Assembly: GCF_003008535.1 (NCBI RefSeq)
Contig: NZ_CP027666.1
Location: 1,911,501-1,975,500 of the forward strand
Source: Ottowia oryzae
GTDB lineage: Bacteria; Pseudomonadota; Gammaproteobacteria; Burkholderiales; Burkholderiaceae_C
DNA: 64,000 bases
Direction: 5' to 3'
Part shown: piece by piece, positions 32,425-41,171 of the stretch
How positions within the stretch are numbered: the stretch's first letter is position 1
Layout: every line of letters begins with the position of its first letter
Position numbers and translations under genes: made by a program
Notes under the pieces: generated by a model
Seen by the model: only the letters and a program-made list of their open reading frames with translations
The model's database searches: none
Told to the model about the DNA's origin: nothing

Positions 32425-32673
32425 CTATTGTAGTGCCTGCAGGCGGCGGGCGGCTTCAGCGGGGCCAAAACTCAACGTCAGCAGATGGGCGATTTCGGCC
32501 TGCAGCGCGGCCAGCGGATCGCCGCACCGGCAGGTCGCCAACCGCGCTTTCAGCCGCAGGGCGCGCGGGTGGCAGCAACCCTGCAGCGTGCCCATCAGCA
32601 CGGCGGCTTTGGGGTCGATGTCCGCGCAAGCTTCTGGGCGAACCGGCGCGGGCGCGTTGATGATTTCAAGCAT
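32425..32673 (-). CDS. Small Cys-containing protein of unknown function
   Basis: The product is 82 aa from MLEIINAPAP (32673); an upstream in-frame ATG exists. It contains ADIDPKAAVLMGTLQGCCHP and CRCGDPLAALQAEIAHLLTL. The paired CC and CRC cysteines could bind a metal, though this is not established. The frame has normal codon bias and ends exactly where ffs begins, which favours a real gene. I do not recognise the family. Confidence 0.5.
   Translation of the reverse strand: MLEIINAPAPVRPEACADIDPKAAVLMGTLQGCCHPRALRLKARLATCRCGDPLAALQAEIAHLLTLSFGPAEAARRLQALQ
32427..32432 (-). promoter_or_regulatory. -10 element of ffs
   Basis: TACAAT on the minus strand lies 4 bp before the predicted 5' end of the RNA. 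A -35 match is not obvious. The element overlaps the stop codon of the small gene 32425-32673. Confidence 0.5.
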
Positions 32674-32879
32674 GTGGGATCGGCTCAGGCAGCGCCTGGG
32701 GTGCGATGGGGTAACCGTTCGCCAGCACGTATCGGCTCGAAGCAAACGGTTGCGCGTGTATCGCGTTGCAGCATACCCAGTTTTGTATAAAAAAGGCTAC
32801 ATCGTGGCGTGTACGCATCAGTTTCCGAGGGTGGACTCTAAACCGGGGGCGGTGCTTTTCGCACCGTAAAATCCGGGCC

Positions 32880-35111
32880 ATGTCTTATCTGGTGCTGGCC
32901 CGCAAATACCGTCCGCGGAAGTTCACGGAAATGGTGGGTCAGGAGCACGTCGTGCAGGCCCTCACCAACGCGCTCACGCAGCAGCGGCTGCACCACGCGT
33001 ACCTGTTCACCGGCACCCGCGGCGTGGGCAAGACCACGGTGTCGCGCATTCTGGCCAAGTCGCTGAACTGCACAGGCTCCGACGGCAACGGTGGCATCAC
33101 GGCCGAGCCCTGCGGCGTGTGCGCGGCGTGCACCGAAATCGACGCCGGCCGCTTTGTCGACTACACCGAGCTGGACGCCGCCAGCAACCGCGGCGTGGAC
33201 GAGGTGCAGCAACTGCTGGAGCAGGCCGTCTACAAGCCGGTGCAGGGGCGCTTCAAGGTCTTCATGATCGACGAGGTGCACATGCTCACCGGGCACGCCT
33301 TCAACGCGATGCTCAAGACGCTGGAAGAGCCGCCGGAGTACCTCAAGTTCGTGCTGGCCACCACCGATCCGCAGAAGGTGCCCGTCACGGTGCTCAGCCG
33401 TTGCCTGCAGTTCAACCTGCGGCCCATGGTGCCCGAGACGGTGCTGGAACACCTCACCAATGTGTTGGCGGCCGAGCACGTACCGGCCGAACCGCAAGCC
33501 CTGCGCCTGCTGTCGCGGGCGGCGCGCGGCTCCATGCGCGATGCGCTCAGCCTGACCGACCAGGCGATCGCCTTTGGCTCTGGCCAGCTGCAGGAAGCCG
33601 GTGTGCGGCAGATGCTGGGCGCGGTGGATCGCACCGTGGTGTTCCGCCTGATCGATGCGTTGGCCAACGGGCACGGCAAGACCGTGGTGGAGCTGGCCGA
33701 TCAGCTGCGCAGCACGGGCCTGTCCGCTGCTACCACACTGGAAGACATGGCCACCGTGCTCCAGCGCATGGCCGTGTACCAGGCCGTGCCCGACATGGCC
33801 GTGGACCCGGCCGACCCAGACGCGCAGGAAACCGCGCGCCTGGCCGCGCTGATGCCTGCGGATGAAACGCAGCTGCTCTACAGCCTGTGCATCCACGGCC
33901 GGGGCGAGCTGGGGCTGGCGCCCGATGAATACGCGGGCCTGACCATGGTCTTGCTGCGCATGCTGCCCTTCAAGGCCGGGGCAACGCCCGGCTCGGCGGA
34001 AAAAAAAACTCTGAAATCGGCTGAGGCGCCGCCGGTTCCGGCCTCGCCCGATCTTCGTTCTACGCCCACGTCGGCCGACCAGCCAGTTCGCCCCGCTGTC
34101 AGCGCGCCAGCGCCCGAAGCATCGCAAGACGCTGCCAGTGCGCAGGCGGACAACGCCCCTTCGCAGCAAAGGCCCGGCGCTCTGCCGCAGCCGGCTCACG
34201 ATGCCCCGTCGGCCGCCGACGCTGCGGCCGCTGCAAGCCCGCAGCCACCCGCGCCCGCCGTCGCGCAGCCTATCGCCAAGCCCGAGGATTCTGGCCGCGC
34301 CGCCTTGCCGGCTACCAACGCCAGCGCGCCATCCGCGGCCAATTTGCCGCCGGCCGACTTGGCCGAAGACATGGGCGACCAAGCGTTTGCGCCGCTCGAT
34401 GCGCAGGATGCGGACAGCGCCGACATGGACGACGGCGCGCCGTGGCCGGACGATTGGGCCGATTCGGCGGCGGCCGATATCGCAGCCGCCTCGGCCCCCG
34501 CTGCAGCGCCGGCGCCCACGCGCTCTCCGCTGCAGCCCCTGCCGGTGGTGAATCCGCGCCCGCATGCCCATGTGGATGAGGCTGATTCAGTGCCTAATCA
34601 GCCGCTGGCGCAGGTGCAGCCTGCGGTGGCAGCTGCAGAATCTGTAGCAGTTCGCGTACGCGAAGGCAGTGAGGATCAGGCGCCGCAGCGCGCGATGCCG
34701 CCACCAGAGCCACCGCCCGTGACGGGCGACGCGCTGGGCGACTTCTGGCACACGCTGGTGCAGGACCTGGTTGCGCGCGAAGCCGTCACCGCGCTGGTGC
34801 GCGAGCTGGCGCTGCAGTCGCAATTGGTCGAGCGCCAGCCCGATCAGTGGACTTTGCGCGTCGAAAACGAAACCCTGGGCCAAAGCGGCGCGCGCGACCG
34901 CTTGCAAAATGCCCTGCGCGACGCCGGGCACGCGGTGCGGCTGGAAGTGCTGATCGGCCGCGTGGGCGACAGCCCGTCGCGCCGCAACGCCATCGCTGCG
35001 GCGCAGCGGCTGAAGGCCGCCGAGGCGCTGGTGCTGGCCGATCCGTTCGTGCAGGAAATGATGCGTGACTTTGGGGCGAAAATCGTCCCTGGCAGCATCA
35101 AGCCGCTGTGA
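32880..35111 (+). CDS. dnaX: DNA polymerase III subunits gamma and tau
   Basis: This is the clamp-loader ATPase and replisome organiser. The full product (tau) is 743 aa. Walker A GTRGVGKT is at residues 45-52, a Cys-rich zinc module follows (NCTGSDGNGG through CGVCAAC), then DEVHML and the SRC sensor LSRCLQF. Domains I-III end near residue 370. A long Ala/Pro-rich linker (about 375-610) precedes the C-terminal tau domains (614-743). An A9 run at 34000-34008 (codons 373-376) could yield gamma by slippage. A small hairpin (32850-32866) sits 13 bp before the ATG. It forms an operon with ybaB and recR. Confidence 0.97.
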   Translation: MSYLVLARKYRPRKFTEMVGQEHVVQALTNALTQQRLHHAYLFTGTRGVGKTTVSRILAKSLNCTGSDGNGGITAEPCGVCAACTEIDAGRFVDYTELDAASNRGVDEVQQLLEQAVYKPVQGRFKVFMIDEVHMLTGHAFNAMLKTLEEPPEYLKFVLATTDPQKVPVTVLSRCLQFNLRPMVPETVLEHLTNVLAAEHVPAEPQALRLLSRAARGSMRDALSLTDQAIAFGSGQLQEAGVRQMLGAVDRTVVFRLIDALANGHGKTVVELADQLRSTGLSAATTLEDMATVLQRMAVYQAVPDMAVDPADPDAQETARLAALMPADETQLLYSLCIHGRGELGLAPDEYAGLTMVLLRMLPFKAGATPGSAEKKTLKSAEAPPVPASPDLRSTPTSADQPVRPAVSAPAPEASQDAASAQADNAPSQQRPGALPQPAHDAPSAADAAAAASPQPPAPAVAQPIAKPEDSGRAALPATNASAPSAANLPPADLAEDMGDQAFAPLDAQDADSADMDDGAPWPDDWADSAAADIAAASAPAAAPAPTRSPLQPLPVVNPRPHAHVDEADSVPNQPLAQVQPAVAAAESVAVRVREGSEDQAPQRAMPPPEPPPVTGDALGDFWHTLVQDLVAREAVTALVRELALQSQLVERQPDQWTLRVENETLGQSGARDRLQNALRDAGHAVRLEVLIGRVGDSPSRRNAIAAAQRLKAAEALVLADPFVQEMMRDFGAKIVPGSIKPL
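34000..34008 (+). promoter_or_regulatory. A9 slippage/frameshift tract in dnaX
   Basis: Nine A residues (GAA-AAA-AAA-ACT in frame) lie just after domain III. A -1 shift meets TGA at 34022 after five codons (product of about 381 aa), and a +1 shift meets TGA at 34012 after one codon (about 377 aa). Either would release a gamma-size protein. Confidence 0.6.
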
Positions 35112-35148
35112 TGCTTTTTGATTTGAGTGTGTAAAAAGGATTTGATCG

Positions 35149-35484
35149 ATGTTCAACAAAGGACAACTGGCCGGCCTGATGAAGCAGGCGCAGGCCATGC
35201 AAGACAACCTGAAGAAGGCGCAGGATGAGCTGGCGCTGATGGAAGTCGAAGGCGAATCGGGCGCGGGCATGGTCAAGGTGCTGATGACCGCCAAGCACGA
35301 CGTCAAGCGCGTCACCATTGACCCCAGCCTGCTGGCCGACGACAAGGACATGCTGGAAGACCTGGTGGCCGCCGCCTTTAACGCCGCCGTGCGCAAGGCC
35401 GAAGAGCTGTCGTCCGAGAAAATGGGCAAGCTGATGCCCGCGGGCATGCCCGGCATGCCGCCTGGCATGAAGTTTCCGTTTTGA
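35149..35484 (+). CDS. YbaB/EbfC family nucleoid-associated protein
   Basis: The product is 111 aa, starting MFNKGQLAGLMKQAQAMQDN, and includes the conserved VKVLMTAKHDVKRVTIDPSLL segment and a Met/Gly/Pro-rich tail. Family members are small DNA-binding dimers. It lies 37 bp after dnaX and before recR, the classic dnaX-ybaB-recR order. Confidence 0.95.
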   Translation: MFNKGQLAGLMKQAQAMQDNLKKAQDELALMEVEGESGAGMVKVLMTAKHDVKRVTIDPSLLADDKDMLEDLVAAAFNAAVRKAEELSSEKMGKLMPAGMPGMPPGMKFPF

Positions 35485-35613
35485 ACCCACTCGCGTGCCG
35501 GTGATGCGCATCGGCCCTACCTGCGTGCCACATTCACGGGCTGCGGCGGCTCTGCCGCGACTTGATGGGCAGGTGTTCGCAGGGGCGATGCGCGCACCGC
35601 ACCCGGTTGAGCC

Positions 35614-36204
35614 ATGAGCGACACCCACAGTCTGGATGCCCTGGTGCAGGCGTTGCGGCGCCTGCCGGGCGTGGGCGTGCGCTCGGCCCAGCGCATGGCC
35701 TTTCACATGCTGCAGCACGATCGCGACGGCGCGCAACTGCTGGCGCGATCGCTGCAAGAGGCCGTCACCCACGTGCACCACTGCGCGCTGTGCCACACCT
35801 TCACCGAAGGCGAAGTCTGCGCCACCTGCCTGGACCCGCGCCGCGACGCGACCAAGCTGGCGGTGGTCGAAACGCCCGCCGATCAGGCGGCGCTGGAGCG
35901 TACGGGCGCCTTCAAGGGACGCTATTTCGTGCTGATGGGCAAGCTCAGCCCACTGGACGGCGTGGGCCCGCACGACATCGGCGTGCACAAATTGATCGAC
36001 CGGGCCAGCGACGGTGTCGTGCAGGAAGTGATCTTGGCCACCAATTTCACCGCAGAGGGCGAAGCCACCGCGCACGTGATCGGCCAGGCGCTCAAGAGCA
36101 GGGGCTTGGTGGTGACCCGGCTGGCGCGGGGCGTGCCTGCCGGCAGTGAGCTGGAATACGTCGATCTGGGCACCATCGCGCACGCGCTGGTCGACAGGCG
36201 CTGA
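35614..36204 (+). CDS. recR: Recombination protein RecR
   Basis: RecR acts with RecO/RecF to load RecA at gaps. The product is 196 aa. It has an N-terminal helix-hairpin-helix (LRRLPGVGVRSAQRMAFHML), a C4 zinc finger (CALCHTFTEGEVCATC) and a Toprim domain (about 80-180, LMGKLSPLDGVGP). It is of standard length. The start ATG 35614 is 130 bp after the ybaB stop. Confidence 0.96.
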   Translation: MSDTHSLDALVQALRRLPGVGVRSAQRMAFHMLQHDRDGAQLLARSLQEAVTHVHHCALCHTFTEGEVCATCLDPRRDATKLAVVETPADQAALERTGAFKGRYFVLMGKLSPLDGVGPHDIGVHKLIDRASDGVVQEVILATNFTAEGEATAHVIGQALKSRGLVVTRLARGVPAGSELEYVDLGTIAHALVDRR

Positions 36205-36574
36205 TGGCTTTTCTGAGCAGCCGTTTTTGGCTGACGCCCGCTTCGGGTCGTCTTGCGTCGAGTTGATATCAAAGTGATAGCGCCTTGCGCTGGTGCCATG
36301 GGCGCTGACGGCGCATAGGCTTCATGCCTTGTTGCGTCCTCAGCGCACCAAGGCGATGCCATGTGGTGTTGAGGGGCGTTCGGGTTAGCACTTTCCTTTT
36401 CGCGCATCGCACCACTTTGCCTGAACGGCGTACAGATCCGCTTAAGGGCTACAGACAAACCCGATTGGGGCTCGCCCGGATGCAGGGGGCGGGGCGATCC
36501 GATAACGTCCAACGTTCGATGGCTCTTCAATGGATTGGGGGCTGTCCTCAACAGCCTTGCCGTGTCGTTTGCCA
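36205..36574. other. Intergenic stretch with one repeat copy
   Basis: This 370-bp gap between recR and the binding-protein gene contains repeat copy 10 and nothing else I can assign. No riboswitch-like fold was recognised despite the ABC-type neighbour. Confidence 0.5.
36265..36318 (+). repeat. Dispersed intergenic repeat, copy 10
   Basis: It reads ATATCAAAGTGATAGCGCCT, then TGCGCTGGTGCCATGGGCGC. The left half is well conserved and the right half diverged. Confidence 0.75.
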
Positions 36575-37630
36575 ATGTCTGTTTCGTGTCTCACGCGCCG
36601 TTCCCTCCTCTGGGGTTTTCCCGCCTTGGCCTGGTCTGCGGGCAACGTCAGGGCCCAAGGCGCTGCGAGCGCCAGCAAGCCCGAACGCCCCCGCGTGAAC
36701 GTCGCCTTGGGCGACAGCGGCGCGCTGTACCAGCTGCCGCTCATGGTGGCTGCGCAGCTGCAGTACTTCGCGGCGGAAGGGCTGGACGTTGAGTTTCACG
36801 AATACAACGGCGCGGGCCCTGTACAGCAGGCGCTGACGAAGGGCACTTGCGACCTGGCGGCGGGCGGGCTGGAAAACGCGGTGATGCTGCGCCAGCGCGG
36901 CCTGGAATGCCAGTCGTTCACGCTGCTCGCCCGCGCGCCGCAGCTGGTGTTCGGGGTGGGTACGCGGGCGCTGCCCGGCTTTCGCCAGCTGGCGCAACTG
37001 CGCGGCTGCAAGATCGGCATTGCGGCGCAGGACCCGGCCACGCACTGGTTTGCCAAGCAGGTGATGTCGCGCAGCGGGCTGGGGCCTGACGATGTGGAAT
37101 ACGTGGCACTGGCCAGTCCCTTGGCCGCCGTGGTGGCGCTGCGCGATGGTGAGGTGTCTGCCATCGCGTATGGCGACCCGCTGATCAGCCTGCTGGAGGC
37201 GCGCGGTGACATCCGCGTGGCCGTGGACACGCGCCTGCTGCGCAGCACGCAAGAGCTGTTCGGTGGCCCGATGCCCGGTGGCGCGCTGTATGCGACGGCT
37301 GAATTCCTGCAGCGCAATCCCCGCACGGCGCAGGGCGTGACCAACGCGGTGGTCAAGGCGCTTAAATGGCTGCAAACCGCGGGCCCGAGCGACATCGTGC
37401 GTGCGGTGCCCGAAGTCGGCCAGCAAGGCGATCGAGCCGTTTTTCTCAACGCGTTCGAGAAGTCTCGCGAGGCGCTTTCACCCGACGGGGTGCTGAGTGA
37501 CCAGGGCGCGCAGAACCTGCTGCGGCTGATGGACCGCTACGCCCCCGCGACGCATCCTGCGCGGCTGGCGGCAGACACCGTCTACACCAACGAGTTTGCC
37601 CGCCGGGCCAAGCAGCGGTTTCAGGCGTAA
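36575..37630 (+). CDS. ABC-type substrate-binding protein (NMT1/THI5/SsuA-like)
   Basis: The product is 351 aa from ATG 36575 (MSVSCLTRRSLLWGFPALAW). The signal peptide has an RR and ends near VRAQG. The mature part has the NMT1/SsuA layout: VNVALGDSGALYQLPLMVAAQLQYFAAEGLDVEF, a GAGPVQQAL ligand loop and GIAAQDPATHWFAKQVM. Ligands of this family include nitrate, sulfonates and pyrimidine precursors; none can be chosen here. No permease or ATPase gene is adjacent, so it is an orphan. Confidence 0.85.
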   Translation: MSVSCLTRRSLLWGFPALAWSAGNVRAQGAASASKPERPRVNVALGDSGALYQLPLMVAAQLQYFAAEGLDVEFHEYNGAGPVQQALTKGTCDLAAGGLENAVMLRQRGLECQSFTLLARAPQLVFGVGTRALPGFRQLAQLRGCKIGIAAQDPATHWFAKQVMSRSGLGPDDVEYVALASPLAAVVALRDGEVSAIAYGDPLISLLEARGDIRVAVDTRLLRSTQELFGGPMPGGALYATAEFLQRNPRTAQGVTNAVVKALKWLQTAGPSDIVRAVPEVGQQGDRAVFLNAFEKSREALSPDGVLSDQGAQNLLRLMDRYAPATHPARLAADTVYTNEFARRAKQRFQA

Positions 37631-37727
37631 TTGGTGGCGTCGGGGCAGCCCGGGCCCCGCGGGGCGCACTGTGTGCCACTCAGACGGCGGCGACGGGCAA
37701 GGGCGATGTGCCTCTTGCGCGACGCGT

Positions 37728-39455
37728 TCAGTGCTTGCCCTTGGCCTTGGCGGTGGACTTGCCGGAAGACTGCGCCGCTGCCTTGGCCGCGGGCGCGGAT
37801 TTGGCTGCGCCTTTGGTGGATTGGGCTGTGGGCTTGGCCGCCGATTTGGCGGCGGCTTTACCACCCGATTTGCCGGCCGCGGCAGACTTGGCGTTGGCCG
37901 TCGAACGGCCGCTGCCCGAACGTGCGGAAGTGGCCTCGGCCTTGTTATGGCGCGCGTTGCGCCCGCTGGCTGCAGCTTCGCGCCCGCTGGGTTGCGAGGC
38001 GCGCTCGACGCGCGATTTGCTGCGCGGCGAGTTGCCTGCTTCGCTGGCGGCTGCGGCGGCCGCAGCACGCACCGGCAGGTAAAGCACCACGGCCTGGCCG
38101 CGCTTCAGGCTGGCGTTGGCGGGGCGCTTGTTCCAGCCGGCGACGGTGGAGGCGGGCAGGTCGTAGCGGCCGGCCACGCTGGCAATCGTGTCGCCCTTGC
38201 GTGCCCGCACCGAGGTGCGGCGCAGCACGATCTCGGGCGTGTACGACAGCTGCGCGTTGTTCACCACATGGCTCGCAACGGCCGGCGCCGCACCGCTGCT
38301 GCGCTTGACCAGCACCGTCGAACCCGTTTTGATCAGCATGCCGCGCGGGATGCTGTTCATCTCGCGGAAGCTCTCCTCATCCATGCCGAATCGGCTGGCC
38401 ACCTCGCGCGAAGGCATGTTGGAAGGCGCGACCCAAGCCGTCCATGACGCCAGCGACTGCGCATCGGCCTGCGCCAGATTGCGGTTGAAGATCACCGCGT
38501 TGTTCCACGGCAGCAGCACCTGGGGCGTGCCGGCCGCGAAGATCACCGGCTTGCGAAACGACGGGTTCAGCGCGCGGAAGTCTTCGACGCGCACCTCGGC
38601 CAGGCGGGCCGCCACATCCACGTCGATGTCTTTGGTGATGTCCACCGTGTCGAAGAACGGGTGGTTTTCAATCAGCGGCAGGATGGCGCCGTAGCTTTCG
38701 GGGCGCGCGATGATGTTCTTGACCGCCTGCAGCTTGGGCACGTAGTTGCGCGTCTCGGCGGGCATGTTCAGGTCGAGGTAACCCGTGCCCAGGCCTGCGG
38801 CCTTGTTGCGCTCGATGGCGCGATTCACGTTGCCCTGGCCCCAGTTGTACGCCGCCAACGCCAGGTGCCAGTCGCCAAAGCGGTCGTGCAGCTTTTGCAG
38901 GTAATCCAGCGCGGCGCGGGTGGACGCGATCACGTCACGCCGGTCGTCGCGCAGCATGTTCTGGCGCAGATCGAACGAGCTGCCCGTGGCGGGCATGAAC
39001 TGCCACATGCCAGCAGCCTTGGCACTGGAGACGGCCTGCGGGTTGAAGGCCGATTCAATGTAGGGCAGCAGCGCCAGCTCGGTCGGCATGCCGCGCAGTT
39101 CCAGCTCTTCCACGATGTGGAAGATGTACATGCGCGAACGCTCGGTCATGCGCTGGATGTAGTCGGGCCGGCTGTTGTACCAGGCCTCTTGCTGGCGCAC
39201 GAGATCGGTGTCCAGGTCCGGCATGGCGTAGCCCCGCCGAATGCGCACCCACAGATCGGCCGGTGCGTCCAGAGGGGCCACGCCGTTGGAATGAAGTTCG
39301 GTCACGCTCACGGGCGACATGTCGCCCGAAGCCGGCTGCCGCGCGCCGGGTTTGGTCGTGCCAAAGGGGGAGGAAGCATCGCCGGAAGTGCCGGGTGCGG
39401 CGCAGCCGGCCAGCCAGACGCTGGCGGTCAACGCCAGCAGATAGGACCATTTCAT
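37728..39455 (-). CDS. mltD: Membrane-bound lytic murein transglycosylase (MltD-like) with LysM and a Lys/Ala-rich tail
   Basis: The enzyme cleaves peptidoglycan glycan strands. The product is 575 aa. The lipoprotein signal peptide ends in the lipobox LAGC (start 39455, MKWSYLLAL). The SLT domain has the catalytic Glu in LPYIESAFNP, AAGMWQFMPATG and ALAAYNWGQGN. A LysM-like region (about 340-385) and a clear LysM (about 415-460) follow. The last ~110 residues are Ala/Lys/Ser-rich, histone-H1-like, and highly basic. Its ATG overlaps the gloB stop by 4 bp, so gloB-mltD is one operon. Confidence 0.9.
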   Translation of the reverse strand: MKWSYLLALTASVWLAGCAAPGTSGDASSPFGTTKPGARQPASGDMSPVSVTELHSNGVAPLDAPADLWVRIRRGYAMPDLDTDLVRQQEAWYNSRPDYIQRMTERSRMYIFHIVEELELRGMPTELALLPYIESAFNPQAVSSAKAAGMWQFMPATGSSFDLRQNMLRDDRRDVIASTRAALDYLQKLHDRFGDWHLALAAYNWGQGNVNRAIERNKAAGLGTGYLDLNMPAETRNYVPKLQAVKNIIARPESYGAILPLIENHPFFDTVDITKDIDVDVAARLAEVRVEDFRALNPSFRKPVIFAAGTPQVLLPWNNAVIFNRNLAQADAQSLASWTAWVAPSNMPSREVASRFGMDEESFREMNSIPRGMLIKTGSTVLVKRSSGAAPAVASHVVNNAQLSYTPEIVLRRTSVRARKGDTIASVAGRYDLPASTVAGWNKRPANASLKRGQAVVLYLPVRAAAAAAASEAGNSPRSKSRVERASQPSGREAAASGRNARHNKAEATSARSGSGRSTANAKSAAAGKSGGKAAAKSAAKPTAQSTKGAAKSAPAAKAAAQSSGKSTAKAKGKH

Positions 39456-40222
39456 TGGAAGTTGTTTTTCCATTCGCGAAGCGCGGCAAAAACCGACACC
39501 TCGTCCGTTGCGGAAGGCGCATGCGCGCGCACGGATTGCACAACGGCACCCTCGCGGCTGCGGAGAAAGGGGTTGATCGCCCGCTCGGTGGCGATCGTGG
39601 AGGGCAGCGTGGGCAGGCCCTGCTCGCGCAGACGCTCACACTGGCCCTGGTACTCAGCCAGCGCTTGGTTGCCGGGCTCTACCGCCCGTGCAAAACGCAG
39701 GTTGGACAAAGTGTATTCGTGTGCCGCGCACACCCGCGTGTTGCCCGGCAGCGCAGCCAGCGCATCGAGTGAAGCCAGCATTTGCGCCGGTGTGCCTTCA
39801 AACAAGCGCCCGCAGCCACCCGAGAACAGCGTGTCGCCACAAAAGAGCAGCGGCGCGCCGTCAACATCTTCAGCAAAGTAGGCAATGTGCCCTGCCGTGT
39901 GGCCGGGCACGTCCATCACGCGGAAGCTGATGCCCAGCGCCTGCACATGGTCGCCGCCGTTCAGGCGATGAAACGGCTCCGGGATGCGCTCATACGCAGG
40001 GCCGTACACGGTGGCGCCAGTCAGCCCATGCAGCTCGGCGACGCCGCCGGTGTGGTCGGCGTGGTGGTGCGTGACTAGAATGCTTGCCAGCGCCAGGTCG
40101 TGCTGCTGCAAGGTGGCCAGCACGGGCGCCGCCGAGCCGGGGTCTACAACCAGCGCCTGTCGGCCGTTGTGCAACATCCAGAAATAGTTGTCCTGGAAAG
40201 CGGGCAGTGCAATCAAATTCAT
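39452..40222 (-). CDS. gloB: Hydroxyacylglutathione hydrolase (glyoxalase II)
   Basis: GloB hydrolyses S-lactoylglutathione to lactate and glutathione in methylglyoxal detoxification. The product is 256 aa, a metallo-beta-lactamase fold with the metal motif THHHADHTGG (about residues 51-60), the DVPGHTAGHIAYF loop and FSGGCGRLFEGTP. The C-terminal CAAHEYTLSNLRFA glutathione-binding region is present. The order gloB-mltD beside a methyltransferase and rnhA matches enteric chromosomes. Confidence 0.95.
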   Translation of the reverse strand: MNLIALPAFQDNYFWMLHNGRQALVVDPGSAAPVLATLQQHDLALASILVTHHHADHTGGVAELHGLTGATVYGPAYERIPEPFHRLNGGDHVQALGISFRVMDVPGHTAGHIAYFAEDVDGAPLLFCGDTLFSGGCGRLFEGTPAQMLASLDALAALPGNTRVCAAHEYTLSNLRFARAVEPGNQALAEYQGQCERLREQGLPTLPSTIATERAINPFLRSREGAVVQSVRAHAPSATDEVSVFAALREWKNNFQ

Positions 40223-40304
40223 GAGCGGCCGATTATAAAAACGCCGCTTGCGATGCCCCGAAGCGTCTACCCTTCTTTACACATGCCCGCCGCCCCCGCT
40301 GCCG

Positions 40305-41171
40305 ATGAACGGCCTGTCTGACTGGTTTCACACCCCGCCGGGCCGCTACGCGCTGGCCTGGGAGCAGGCCCAGTTCGATGCGGCGCTGGTCGACGCCTTT
40401 GGCTACCACGCGGTTCAGCTGGGCTTGCCCGCACTCGACGCGCTGGCCGCCAACCGCATGCCGCACCGCTGGTATGCCGAGTTGAGAGATTCCGACCCGC
40501 AAGCGGTGCCGCCAGGCGACGCCGCTTCGGTGTCGCCGTCGCCCGCGCAGCAGCCCCCAGGCACCGCAGACGCGCCCCAGCCCTTCGTGTGGCAGCCCGC
40601 GCTGGCCACGGACAGCCGCGCGCTTCCCTTTGCCGAAGCCAGTGTCGATCTGGTGGTGCTGCCGCACACGCTCGAATTCAGCCCCGACCCTCACGCCACG
40701 CTGCGGGAAGTCCAGCGCGTGCTGGTGCACGAGGGCCGCGTGGCCATCTCAGGCTTGAACCCCGCCAGCCTGTGGGGTTGGCGGCAGTACCGTGCCCACG
40801 TGTACCGCAGCCTGGGCAGTGGCAGCCTGTACCTGCCGGACGGCTGCGAATTCATCGGCCACTGGCGCCTGCGCGATTGGCTGCGGCTGCTGGAGTTCGA
40901 GCTGGAATCGGTGGCCTTTGGCTGCTATCGCCCAGCGGTACGCAGTGCAGGTTCGCTGGCGCGCTTTGAGTGGATGGACCGCCTGGGCGCCCGCTGGTGG
41001 CCCGTGCTGGGCGCTGCGTACGTCATCGTTGCCGTCAAACGCACGCGCGGGGCGATGCTGATGGGCGCAAGTTGGCGCAAGGCGCCCGTGGCGTCGGGTG
41101 CTCCTGTTTCTGTAGCTGGCCGCGCCACGCCGGCGGCGGCTGTGAGCCAAAATGACCTTGAATCGAATTGA
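40305..41171 (+). CDS. Class I SAM-dependent methyltransferase (YafS-like)
   Basis: The product is 288 aa from ATG 40305 (MNGLSDWFHTPPGRYALAWEQ). The Methyltransf_11-like core includes LPFAEASVDLVVLPHTLEFS (acidic post-I and motif II region), LREVQRVLVHEGRVAISGLNP and a C-terminal transmembrane-like stretch. The glycine-rich motif I is poor, so binding of SAM is assumed from the family. It is divergent from gloB and overlaps rnhA by 20 bp. The substrate is unknown. Confidence 0.85.
   Translation: MNGLSDWFHTPPGRYALAWEQAQFDAALVDAFGYHAVQLGLPALDALAANRMPHRWYAELRDSDPQAVPPGDAASVSPSPAQQPPGTADAPQPFVWQPALATDSRALPFAEASVDLVVLPHTLEFSPDPHATLREVQRVLVHEGRVAISGLNPASLWGWRQYRAHVYRSLGSGSLYLPDGCEFIGHWRLRDWLRLLEFELESVAFGCYRPAVRSAGSLARFEWMDRLGARWWPVLGAAYVIVAVKRTRGAMLMGASWRKAPVASGAPVSVAGRATPAAAVSQNDLESN

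Noticed and set aside
36263..36272. TTGATATCAA palindrome as an FNR site
   Set aside because: The two half-sites lack the required 4-bp spacer, and the sequence is part of repeat copy 10.
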